Translations under genes and position numbers: made by a program | DNA from: JAOAGA01 sp964540515 | GTDB lineage: Bacteria; CALINM01 | Reading direction: 5' to 3' | Length of the DNA stretch: 11,736 nt | NCBI GenBank assembly: GCA_964540515.1 | Contig: CAZIMS010000017.1 | Coordinates: 1-11,736, forward strand | The notes under the pieces: generated by a model | What the model was told of the DNA's origin: nothing | What the model saw: only the letters and a program-made list of their open reading frames with translations | The model's database searches: none | Part shown: positions 6,367 through 11,736 of the stretch, piece after piece | Layout: each line of letters starts with the position of its first letter | Position numbering within the stretch: position 1 is the stretch's first letter

Positions 6367-6735
6367 CTATAAAACTTCTGGTGCAAGAGATATAATTTTC
6401 ATAAATCTCTTTGCCCTCAACTCACGAGCAACAGGTCCAAAAATACGAGTACCAATTGGCTCAAGCTGATTGTTCAATAAGACCGCAGCATTATCATCGA
6501 ACCTAATATAAGACCCATCAGGACGTTTAACCGCCTTGCTTGTCCTAACTATTACAGCCTTTACGACATCACCTTTCTTAACTTTCCCTTCTGGAATAGC
6601 CTCTTTAACTGATACCATTACAAGATCACCCACGGAGGCATATCTTCTCCTTGTGCTTCCTACAACCTTAATACACATAACTTTTTTTGCCCCAGAATTG
6701 TCCGCTACTTCTAATTTTGTCTGCATCTGTATCAT
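6367..6735 (-). CDS. rplN: 50S ribosomal protein L14
   Basis: A 122-residue highly conserved protein at the subunit interface (bridges B5/B8), also the binding site of the silencing factor RsfS in bacteria. MIQMQTKLEVADNSGAKKVM is close to the family consensus, followed by GDLVMVSVKEAIPEGKVKKG, VKAVIVRTSK, and the C-terminal GTRIFGPVARELRAKRFMKI. A second ATG three codons in is less likely because MIQMQT is the usual start. An SD of AAGGGG type lies upstream. The 15-nt gap from rpsQ is where E. coli separates the S10 and spc operons; there is no room for a terminator here. Confidence 0.98.
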   Translation of the reverse strand: MIQMQTKLEVADNSGAKKVMCIKVVGSTRRRYASVGDLVMVSVKEAIPEGKVKKGDVVKAVIVRTSKAVKRPDGSYIRFDDNAAVLLNNQLEPIGTRIFGPVARELRAKRFMKIISLAPEVL

Positions 6736-6750
6736 AAAAGTACCCCTTTT

Positions 6751-7020
6751 TTATCCTTCTAATGTTTGAGCCTTTTCTATAATCTCTTTAACTTTCCATC
6801 TTTTCTCTTTGCTAAGTGGCTTTGTCTCAATTATTAAAACCTTATCGCCAACCTTACATTCATTTTTCTCATCATGAGCCTTATATTTTTTCCTAATCTT
6901 AACATATTTGTGATATACAGGATGTAATGCCATTCTCTCGGTAAGAACAACTACGGTTTTGTCCATCTTATCACTAACTACTCTACCAACCATAGATTTT
7001 ATATGCCTCTTCTTCTCCAT
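6751..7020 (-). CDS. rpsQ: 30S ribosomal protein S17
   Basis: An 89-residue OB-fold primary binder of the 5' domain of 16S rRNA. MVGRVVSDKMDKTVVVLTER at residues 10-29, then HPVYHKYVKIRKKYKAHDE, CKVGDKVLIIETKPLSKEKR and WKVKEII follow the family order throughout. The ATG has AAGGAAGGG upstream beginning within the rpmC TAA stop. It is the last gene of the S10 block and continues into rplN after 15 nt. Length is typical. Confidence 0.98.
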   Translation of the reverse strand: MEKKRHIKSMVGRVVSDKMDKTVVVLTERMALHPVYHKYVKIRKKYKAHDEKNECKVGDKVLIIETKPLSKEKRWKVKEIIEKAQTLEG

Positions 7021-7032
7021 TACTACCCTTCC

Positions 7033-7221
7033 TTATTTATTTTTTTCATTAAAGGCAGTCAAAAGACGTGCCAGATCTTTTCTCAGATTCCCAATTTTTG
7101 CTGTATTTTCCAGCTGACCCTTCTCTCTCTGCCAGCGAAGTCTAAAAATCTCTTCTCTGATCTCGGAAATTTTTGTTTTCAGCTCATTAATGGATAAGTC
7201 TTTTATCTCTTGAAATTTCAT
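7033..7221 (-). CDS. rpmC: 50S ribosomal protein L29
   Basis: A 62-residue, two-helix protein next to L23 at the exit-tunnel opening, part of the site where trigger factor and SRP dock. MKFQEIKDLSINELKTKISE and LRWQREKGQLENTAKIGNL plus RKDLARLLT are diagnostic; the protein is mostly helical and charged. The ATG is only 3 nt after the rplP stop, and its SD (AGAGGAA) is formed by the last Arg-Glu-Glu codons of L16. Translation is therefore likely coupled to rplP. Confidence 0.97.
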   Translation of the reverse strand: MKFQEIKDLSINELKTKISEIREEIFRLRWQREKGQLENTAKIGNLRKDLARLLTAFNEKNK

Positions 7222-7224
7222 CTT

Positions 7225-7635
7225 TTATTCCTCTCTCTTAACTAATCTTGCCTTGATGGGCAACTTATTAGCGGCTAATCTAAAAGCCTCTGTAGCATCT
7301 TCTAATGACAGTCCTTCAATCTCATAGAGTATCCTACCAGGTTTAACAGGACATACCCAATCAACAGGTGAACCTTTACCTTTACCCATTCTTGTTTCGG
7401 CTGGTTTAGCCGTAATAGGCTTATCTGGGAAGATTCTTATCCACATCTTACCTGTTTTCTTAATAAATCTAGAAATTACAATTCTTGCTGCCTCTATCTG
7501 TCGGGTGGTCAAAAAGCCTGCCTCAAGAGCTTGAAGCCCATAATTTCCAAAAGAAACTTCAGTCCCTCTTGTCGCTTTACCTCTCAGTCTTCCTTTTTGC
7601 TGTTTCCTATGTTTAACTTTTTTAGGGGCTAACAT
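7225..7635 (-). CDS. rplP: 50S ribosomal protein L16
   Basis: A 136-residue protein contacting the A-site tRNA elbow and 5S/23S rRNA, added late in 50S assembly. It begins MLAPKKVKHRKQQKGRLRGK and contains GLQALEAGFLTTRQIEAAR, KMWIRIFPDKPITAKPAETR, MGKGKGSP and the C-terminal AANKLPIKARLVKR. R82 in TRMGKGKG is in the place of the Arg that is hydroxylated in E. coli; whether it is modified here cannot be told. The ATG has AAGGAG upstream in a 22-nt gap after rpsC. Order and length are canonical. Confidence 0.98.
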   Translation of the reverse strand: MLAPKKVKHRKQQKGRLRGKATRGTEVSFGNYGLQALEAGFLTTRQIEAARIVISRFIKKTGKMWIRIFPDKPITAKPAETRMGKGKGSPVDWVCPVKPGRILYEIEGLSLEDATEAFRLAANKLPIKARLVKREE

Positions 7636-7657
7636 ATTCTAAATCTCCTTCAGAGAA

Positions 7658-8305
7658 TTATAGTTTTTTGAAATCGGCGTACTGCCCTACCTCACCTTTA
7701 AATATCCAAGTTTTAATGCCTATAACACCATATTTTGTTTTTGCTATAGCGGTACCATAATCTATATCAGCCCTCAAGGTCTGAAGAGGCACCCTTCCTT
7801 CTCTATACCACTCGGTTCTTGCAATCTCAGCGCCAGCCAATCTGCCACCACAGGATATTTTTATCCCCTTTGCTCCTAATCTCATAGCTGAAGTAACTGC
7901 TTTCTTCATTGCCCTTCTAAAAGCTACCCTTCTTTCCAATTGAATAGCCACATTTTCTGCAACTAATACAGCATTTAACTCTGGAGCCCTAACCTCTTCT
8001 ACCTGAAGAAATACCTCACTTTTGGTAAACCTCTGTACCTCTTTCTTAAGATTTTCAAGGTCAGCTCCCTTCTTACCTATAACAATGCCAGGTTTAGCGG
8101 TATGGATTATGACTTTTACTTTTTCTGGAGACCTCTCAATATCTATTTGTGAAACACCCGCATGATAGAGTTTTTTCTTTAGATATTTTTTAATTTTTAG
8201 GTCTTCATGTAAAAAGGTTGCATAGTCCTTTTTACTATACCATCTTGAAGTCCAAGTTTTATTAATACCTAATCTTAATCCTATGGGATTTACTTTCTGC
8301 CCCAA
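7658..8305 (-). CDS. rpsC: 30S ribosomal protein S3
   Basis: A 215-residue small-subunit head protein forming the mRNA entry channel with S4 and S5, with helicase-related function. The start MGQKVNPIGLRLGI is diagnostic. A type II KH domain follows with the GXXG loop in KPGIVIGKKGADLENL (residues 71-86). The C-terminal S3 domain has RRAMKKAVTSAMRLGAKGIK, GRLAGAEIARTEWYREGRVP and LRADIDYGTA. The start codon is TTG, required to keep the conserved MGQKVNP start, with AAGGAGGT 5 nt upstream. The final residues are shorter than in E. coli S3 but within the family range. The rplV stop is part of the SD. Confidence 0.98.
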   Translation of the reverse strand: MGQKVNPIGLRLGINKTWTSRWYSKKDYATFLHEDLKIKKYLKKKLYHAGVSQIDIERSPEKVKVIIHTAKPGIVIGKKGADLENLKKEVQRFTKSEVFLQVEEVRAPELNAVLVAENVAIQLERRVAFRRAMKKAVTSAMRLGAKGIKISCGGRLAGAEIARTEWYREGRVPLQTLRADIDYGTAIAKTKYGVIGIKTWIFKGEVGQYADFKKL

Positions 8306-8310
8306 TTTAG

Positions 8311-8318
8311 ACCTCCTT
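8311..8318 (-). promoter_or_regulatory. Shine-Dalgarno of rpsC, deciding a TTG start
   Basis: AAGGAGGT on the minus strand, 5 nt before TTG, and overlapping the rplV TAA. The strong SD and the conserved MGQKVNP beginning make TTG the start; no ATG is available nearby. Confidence 0.85.
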
Positions 8319-8649
8319 ATCTTTCTTCAAGCACCACCGTAAGATGGCTATATTTTCTTCTAAATATGTCTGCTCTACCCATTGCCTTTGGCATAACCCT
8401 CTTTAACATAAATGACTTCTCTGCAACGGCTACTTTTACAAATAGATTATCTAAATCTATTATCTTTTTCTGTTCGGCATTGGCAATGGCTGACTTCAAA
8501 ACCTTTAAAAAAAGCCTCGCTCCATTTTTAGGAGTATATCTTAATATCTCAACTGCGTCGTTTACATTTTTTCCTCTTATTAAATCAGCTATCAGCTTAG
8601 CCTTTTTAGGAGATATCTTTAAATATTTTCCTTTAGCTCTGACTTCCAT
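8317..8649 (-). CDS. rplV: 50S ribosomal protein L22
   Basis: A 110-residue protein lining the peptide exit tunnel. The globular part has YLKISPKKAKLIADLIRGK (residues 9-27), then SAIANAEQKK. The long beta-hairpin reaching the tunnel constriction is AVAEKSFMLKRVMPKAMGRA (residues 74-93), followed by DIFRRKYSHLTVVL. The hairpin contains the Lys-Arg next to the site altered in erythromycin-resistant E. coli; it looks wild-type here. The ATG has AGGGGGT upstream, sharing the rpsS TAG. Normal length and place. Confidence 0.98.
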   Translation of the reverse strand: MEVRAKGKYLKISPKKAKLIADLIRGKNVNDAVEILRYTPKNGARLFLKVLKSAIANAEQKKIIDLDNLFVKVAVAEKSFMLKRVMPKAMGRADIFRRKYSHLTVVLEER

Positions 8650-8657
8650 AGTACCCC

Positions 8658-8936
8658 CTACTTGCCTTTTGTCTTTTTATCACCAGCATGGCTATGGAAA
8701 GTCCTTGTTGGTGCAAACTCACCTAACTTGTGACCAACCATATTCTCCGTAACATATACAGGTATAAACTTCTTTCCATTGTGCACCGCAAAAGTTAGTC
8801 CAACAAATTCTGGTAATATAGTAGATCTTCTAGACCAGGTCTTGATAACCTTTTTATCACCCGTACTTATTGCCTTGTCAACCTTCTCCATTAAATGTCC
8901 ATCAACAAAAGGGCCTTTTTTATTAGATCTTCCCAT
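8658..8936 (-). CDS. rpsS: 30S ribosomal protein S19
   Basis: A 92-residue small-subunit head protein that contacts S13 and the tRNA region. MGRSNKKGPFVDGHLMEKV, KTWSRRSTILPEFVGLTFAV, HNGKKFIPVYVTENMVGHKL and GEFAPTRTFHSHAG are all close to the family consensus. The ATG has GAGGAT in a 13-nt gap after rplB. The TAG stop leads directly into the rplV SD. Typical length and position between rplB and rplV. Confidence 0.98.
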   Translation of the reverse strand: MGRSNKKGPFVDGHLMEKVDKAISTGDKKVIKTWSRRSTILPEFVGLTFAVHNGKKFIPVYVTENMVGHKLGEFAPTRTFHSHAGDKKTKGK

Positions 8937-8949
8937 TTTACATCCTCAC

Positions 8950-9771
8950 TTATTTTCTTCTCTTAACAATCATTTTATCAGTCAACTTATTGTTTCTTGT
9001 TTTAAGACCTTTACTCAACTGTCCCCAAGGCGAGCAGGGATGTCTTCCACCTGAAGATTTTCCTTCACCACCTCCAAGGGGATGATCAATAGGGTTCATA
9101 GCAACACCTCTAACATGGGGTCTCTTACCCATCCATCTTGATCTTCCAGCCTTACCAATGGTTATATTTTCGTGCTCTAAATTGCCTACTTGGCCAACAG
9201 TAGCACTACAGTTAATATTTATCTTTCTAAGCTCTCCAGATGGCAACTTTAGAAGAGCATAATCACCTTCTTTACCCATAATTTGAGCAAAGGCACCAGC
9301 ACTTCTTGCTATCTGGCCGCCCTTACCTAACTTAAACTCAATATTATAAACCATTGTGCCAACAGGTATATTTTTTAATGGTAATGTGTTACCTGCCTTA
9401 ATCTCTGCATCAGGTCCATTCATTATCTCGTCACCAACTTTTAAACCATTTGGAGCTATTATGTATCTTCTCTCACCATCTTTAAACTTAATGAGGGCTA
9501 TTCTTGCTGTTCTGTTGGGATCATACTCGATAGCCTCAACGATACCTGGTATACCCACCTTGTCTCTCTTAAAGTCAATGATTCTATATAGCCTTTTATG
9601 ACCACCGCCCCTCTGCCATGAAGTAACTACACCTTGATTATTTCTTCCCTTTGCCCTTTTAATATTTATTGTAAGAGACTTCTCAGGTTTATCCTTTGTA
9701 ATCTCTTCAAAGGTATGGGTTGTACGAAATCTTATACCAGGTGATGTTGGTTTGTAAGTTTTAATACCCAT
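8950..9771 (-). CDS. rplB: 50S ribosomal protein L2
   Basis: A 273-residue large-subunit protein needed for subunit association and peptidyl-transferase assembly. N-terminal OB-fold and SH3-like segments show YKPTSPGIRFRTTHTF, GRNNQGVVTSWQRGGGHKRL, DGERRYIIAPNGLKVGD and KGGQIARSAGAFAQI. The C-terminal loop near the active site reads AMNPIDHPLGGGEGKSSGGR (residues 224-243). H230, equivalent to the functionally important H229 of E. coli, is retained. The second His of the usual DHPHGGG is Leu (residue 232). The ATG has GAGGT upstream in which the rplW TGA stop participates. Length equals that of E. coli L2. Confidence 0.98.
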   Translation of the reverse strand: MGIKTYKPTSPGIRFRTTHTFEEITKDKPEKSLTINIKRAKGRNNQGVVTSWQRGGGHKRLYRIIDFKRDKVGIPGIVEAIEYDPNRTARIALIKFKDGERRYIIAPNGLKVGDEIMNGPDAEIKAGNTLPLKNIPVGTMVYNIEFKLGKGGQIARSAGAFAQIMGKEGDYALLKLPSGELRKININCSATVGQVGNLEHENITIGKAGRSRWMGKRPHVRGVAMNPIDHPLGGGEGKSSGGRHPCSPWGQLSKGLKTRNNKLTDKMIVKRRK

Positions 9772-9782
9772 TTTTATTTACC

Positions 9783-10067
9783 TCAACTTTCGATAAAATC
9801 TAACTTCTCACCCTGCTTAAGGGTAACTATTGCCTTTTTCCAAGAGCTCGTTTTACCTACGCTTCTTCCAACTCTTTTCCACTTTCCAGGTAATACTACT
9901 GTTCTCACTGCCTCTACCTTTACCTTAAAGAGCTTCTCTACAGCATCTTTAATCTCTTTTTTTGTGGCGCCTTTATCAACCCTTAAGACTACTTTATTAT
10001 CTTCTCTTAGTATCGTTGCTTTCTCTGTAATAACTGGAGCTTTTATTACATCATAAATGTTTTTCAT
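9783..10067 (-). CDS. rplW: 50S ribosomal protein L23
   Basis: A 94-residue protein at the tunnel exit that recruits trigger factor and SRP. KNIYDVIKAPVITEKATIL, the segment KKEIKDAVEKLFKVKVEAVR and the basic loop LPGKWKRVGRSVGKTSSWKK fit the family. The ATG overlaps the rplD TGA as ATGA (4 bp). An SD, AAGGAG, lies 10 nt upstream inside rplD, so coupled translation is likely. The TGA stop is part of the rplB SD. Length is typical. Confidence 0.98.
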   Translation of the reverse strand: MKNIYDVIKAPVITEKATILREDNKVVLRVDKGATKKEIKDAVEKLFKVKVEAVRTVVLPGKWKRVGRSVGKTSSWKKAIVTLKQGEKLDFIES

Positions 10068-10687
10068 AGGCTAAGTGCTCCTTCAATATTCTTAACTGCG
10101 TCTTTTAAAACAATAAGACTATCATATTTCATAATCTCATAAACATTAAGATAATCAGATTTCAGAACCTTAACATTTGGGATATTTCTAGACGACAACT
10201 CTATATTCTTGTCCCTTTCAGGTAAAACGAAAAGGACTTTATTAAAATCAAATCTTTTCACAATCTCATTAAACTTTTTAGTCTTTATCTCGGGGAGACT
10301 AATATTATCAACAACATAAAGCTTGTTTTCAGCAAATTTCAAACTTAAAGCGGATTTCATGGCTGCTTTTAGCACCTTTTTAGGCAACTTATAACTATAG
10401 TCTCTTGGCTTAGGTCCAAAGAGTATGGCACCCTTTCTCCAGAGAGGAGATCTGATTGATCCAACTCTTGCCCTACCTGTACCTTTCTGCTTCCATGGTT
10501 TTTTGCCACCACCAGAGACCTCGCTTCTTGTCTTGGTAGAGGCCGTACCTTGTCTTTTATTAGCCAAGTACATCTTAACTGCATTATGGATTAGATAGTC
10601 TTTTACTGGTGTACAGAAAATATCATCTGAAAGATCTATATCACCTATTACTTCCTTATTTTGATCATACAAAGGCACCTTCGCCAT
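10064..10687 (-). CDS. rplD: 50S ribosomal protein L4
   Basis: A 207-residue protein whose long loop forms the tunnel constriction opposite L22. The loop is conserved as GGGKKPWKQKGTGRARVGSI (residues 59-78) followed by RSPLWRKGAILFGPKPRDYS. The N-terminus MAKVPLYDQNKEVIGDIDLS and the C-terminal LIVLKDAVKNIEGAL are family-typical. In E. coli L4 represses its own S10 operon through a leader before rpsJ. Here rpsJ follows tuf by 24 nt, so that leader is absent. The ATG has AAGGAG 6 nt upstream, in a 16-nt gap after rplC. The end overlaps rplW by 4 bp. Confidence 0.98.
   Translation of the reverse strand: MAKVPLYDQNKEVIGDIDLSDDIFCTPVKDYLIHNAVKMYLANKRQGTASTKTRSEVSGGGKKPWKQKGTGRARVGSIRSPLWRKGAILFGPKPRDYSYKLPKKVLKAAMKSALSLKFAENKLYVVDNISLPEIKTKKFNEIVKRFDFNKVLFVLPERDKNIELSSRNIPNVKVLKSDYLNVYEIMKYDSLIVLKDAVKNIEGALSL
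10078..10083 (-). promoter_or_regulatory. Shine-Dalgarno of rplW inside the end of rplD
   Basis: AAGGAG on the minus strand, 10 nt before the rplW ATG and lying in the Glu-Gly-Ala codons at the rplD C-terminus. With the ATGA overlap it indicates termination-reinitiation coupling. Confidence 0.65.
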
Positions 10688-10703
10688 TTTTATCTCCTTA
10701 ATC

Positions 10704-11333
10704 TCACTTCTTTATAGCATTTTTTATAACTACAAAAGAGTTAACACTGCCTGGTATCGCACCTTTTATTAGCATTAGGTTTTTTTCGGGGTATATTTTT
10801 TCAATTTTTAAGTTCTGAACTGTAACCTGAGAGTTACCCATATGACCAGGATACCTCTTTCCTTTCCAGACCCTTGAAGGATAGGCGCTCGACCCTGCAG
10901 AACCGGGTGCTCGATGAAACATTGAGCCGTGTGTTGCTCTACCTCCTTTAAAATTATGACGTTTCATTACACCTTGAAACCCCTTACCCTTTGAAATACC
11001 GGTCACATCTATTATCTCTCCTTCAGAAAAGACATCTGTAACCTTAATCTCCTGTCCAGTCTCAAACTTGTCTATCTCATCAACCTTTACCTCTTTTAAG
11101 AAGTAAAAACCTTTGTCTCCTGACTTCTTAAAATGCCCCTGTAAAGGTTTATTGATTTTTTCTAACTTCTTAATCTCAAAGCCTAACTGTAAGGCATTAT
11201 ATCCATCTTTCTCTTTTATTTTCTTTTGAACAACATAGGCAGGTCCGGCCTCGACAACTGTAACAGGAATTAGTTCTCCTGCCTCATTGTATATCTGTGT
11301 CATTCCTAATTTTTTACCTATTATGCCTTTCAT
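10704..11333 (-). CDS. rplC: 50S ribosomal protein L3
   Basis: A 209-residue early-assembly protein whose extension reaches the peptidyl-transferase centre. MKGIIGKKLGMTQIY, DVTGISKGKGFQGVMKRHNF (residues 109-128), the extension RATHGSMFHRAPGSAGSSAY (132-151), and KGKRYPGHMGNSQVTVQNL match the family. The Gln that is methylated by PrmB in E. coli L3 (GSIGQ) is Ser here (GSAGS). The ATG has AAAGGA upstream, formed with the rpsJ TAA stop. Length equals that of E. coli L3. Confidence 0.98.
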   Translation of the reverse strand: MKGIIGKKLGMTQIYNEAGELIPVTVVEAGPAYVVQKKIKEKDGYNALQLGFEIKKLEKINKPLQGHFKKSGDKGFYFLKEVKVDEIDKFETGQEIKVTDVFSEGEIIDVTGISKGKGFQGVMKRHNFKGGRATHGSMFHRAPGSAGSSAYPSRVWKGKRYPGHMGNSQVTVQNLKIEKIYPEKNLMLIKGAIPGSVNSFVVIKNAIKK

Positions 11334-11344
11334 AGACTATTCCT

Positions 11345-11656
11345 TTAACTTAGTTTTACTTCTACATCAACACCAGCAGCCAGCTCAAGCTTCATTAAGG
11401 CATCAATTGTCTGCTGTGTTGGGTGCAATATATCCATTAACCTCATATGTACCCTTGTCTCAAACTGCTCTCTCGATTTTTTGTCCACATGGGGAGATCT
11501 TAAAACTGTATATCTACTAATTTTAGTAGGTAGAGGTATTGGTCCAACAACCTTTGCTCCAGTTTTTTTTGCTGTATCTACTATCTCAGCAACAGACTGA
11601 TCCAAAAGTCTGTGGTCAAAGGCTCTAAGCTTAATCCTTATTTTCTGGCTATTCAT
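11345..11656 (-). CDS. rpsJ: 30S ribosomal protein S10 (NusE)
   Basis: A 103-residue small-subunit protein of the 30S head that also acts with NusB and NusG in transcription antitermination. The sequence shows KIRIKLRAFDHRLLDQSVAE, GAKVVGPIPLPTKISRYTVL, RSPHVDKKSREQFETRVHMR, and the C-terminal GVDVEVKL, all family-typical. The ATG has AAGGTAGG upstream with 9-nt spacing. It lies 24 nt after the tuf stop, so it is probably transcribed from a promoter further upstream (tuf, fusA or rpsL side). Confidence 0.98.
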   Translation of the reverse strand: MNSQKIRIKLRAFDHRLLDQSVAEIVDTAKKTGAKVVGPIPLPTKISRYTVLRSPHVDKKSREQFETRVHMRLMDILHPTQQTIDALMKLELAAGVDVEVKLS

Positions 11657-11665
11657 AATTTATAA

Positions 11666-11673
11666 CCTACCTT
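11666..11673 (-). promoter_or_regulatory. Shine-Dalgarno of rpsJ
   Basis: AAGGTAGG on the minus strand, 9 nt before the ATG, in the 24-nt tuf-rpsJ spacer. That spacer is otherwise AT-rich and too short for a promoter or an L4-type leader. Confidence 0.65.
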
Positions 11674-11680
11674 AATTTTT

Positions 11681-11736
11681 TTACTCTATTACTTCCGTAA
11701 CAACACCGGCACCTATAGTTCTACCACCTTCACGGA
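11681..11736 (-). CDS. tuf: Elongation factor Tu, C-terminal end only (cut by window edge)
   Basis: Reading inward from the right edge in frame (2 bases are left over at the edge) gives REGGRTIGAGVVTEVIE followed by TAA. This is the near-invariant C-terminus of bacterial EF-Tu, which delivers aminoacyl-tRNA to the ribosome as a GTPase. Only 17 residues are inside the window. The tuf-rpsJ neighbourhood is classic for the str-S10 region of many bacteria, supporting the call. A second tuf copy may exist elsewhere in the genome, so no copy number is assigned. Confidence 0.93.
   Translation of the reverse strand, partial: REGGRTIGAGVVTEVIE

Larger units (their letters stand above)
1..11736 (-). 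other. S10-spc superoperon segment with tuf upstream and adk-map-infA downstream
   Basis: All genes are on the minus strand, and no intergenic gap is longer than 24 nt (tuf-rpsJ). Junctions include three overlaps (rplD-rplW 4 bp, rplO-secY 4 bp, map-infA 8 bp) and one zero-gap pair (adk-map). I see no spacer able to hold a promoter or a rho-independent terminator outside coding sequence, so a single long transcript is the simplest reading. Internal promoters inside genes cannot be excluded. The coding strand is purine-rich: the plus strand shows visibly more C and T than G and A. Confidence 0.85.

Noticed and set aside
6736..6750. Promoter or terminator between the S10 and spc blocks
   Set aside because: The gap is only 15 nt and is taken up by the rplN SD.
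8366..8752. Plus-strand open frame of 128 codons
   Set aside because: It is antisense to the fully conserved rplV and rpsS genes, shows no family likeness and has no SD-like signal I would trust.
8779..9054. Plus-strand open frame opposite rpsS and rplB
   Set aside because: Antisense shadow of two conserved genes with no recognisable domain.
10369..10584. Second minus-strand frame of 71 codons inside rplD
   Set aside because: It lies in another frame of the conserved L4 tunnel-loop region; the composition is a shadow of L4 codons.
1..11736. CRISPR array, mobile element, tRNA/rRNA gene or hidden novel system
   Set aside because: No repeat arrays, terminal inverted repeats, transposase frames or RNA genes are seen; the sequence is almost fully occupied by conserved core genes.

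Overview
This window is one uninterrupted, highly compact ribosomal-protein superoperon (S10 plus spc cluster) read entirely from the minus strand, so transcription runs from the right edge to the left edge. It starts with the last 17 codons of tuf (EF-Tu). It continues through rpsJ-rplC-rplD-rplW-rplB-rpsS-rplV-rpsC-rplP-rpmC-rpsQ (S10 block), then rplN-rplX-rplE-rpsN-rpsH-rplF-rplR-rpsE-rpmD-rplO-secY (spc block), then adk-map and the first 12 codons of infA at the left edge. All 24 complete genes are intact, of normal family length and in the ancestral bacterial order.

The 25 gene junctions range from 8-bp overlaps to gaps of at most 24 nt. No stretch is long enough for a separate leader, promoter or rho-independent terminator outside coding sequence. 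Nearly every start has a clear Shine-Dalgarno (SD) sequence. At about half of the junctions the stop codon of the upstream gene is built into the SD of the next one (for example TAAGGAGG). Start codons are mostly ATG, but rpsC, secY and map use TTG and rpsN uses GTG, each with an SD at good spacing.

Functionally the genes supply large- and small-subunit ribosomal proteins, the protein-export channel SecY, adenylate kinase, methionine aminopeptidase (N-terminal Met removal) and initiation factor IF-1. Together they form the core growth module for ribosome assembly, nascent-chain maturation and secretion.

The organism is a bacterium with AT-rich DNA. The S10-spc fusion behind tuf, zinc-type S14, four-cysteine Adk and L24, and the secY-adk-map-infA order fit several low-GC, often anaerobic or thermophilic lineages. 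My best guess, from the general look of the proteins only, is Deferribacterota or a low-GC former-deltaproteobacterial group such as Desulfurellales; this is weak. I found no mobile element, CRISPR array, RNA gene or undescribed system. The findings concern translation-signal architecture and small protein-level oddities.
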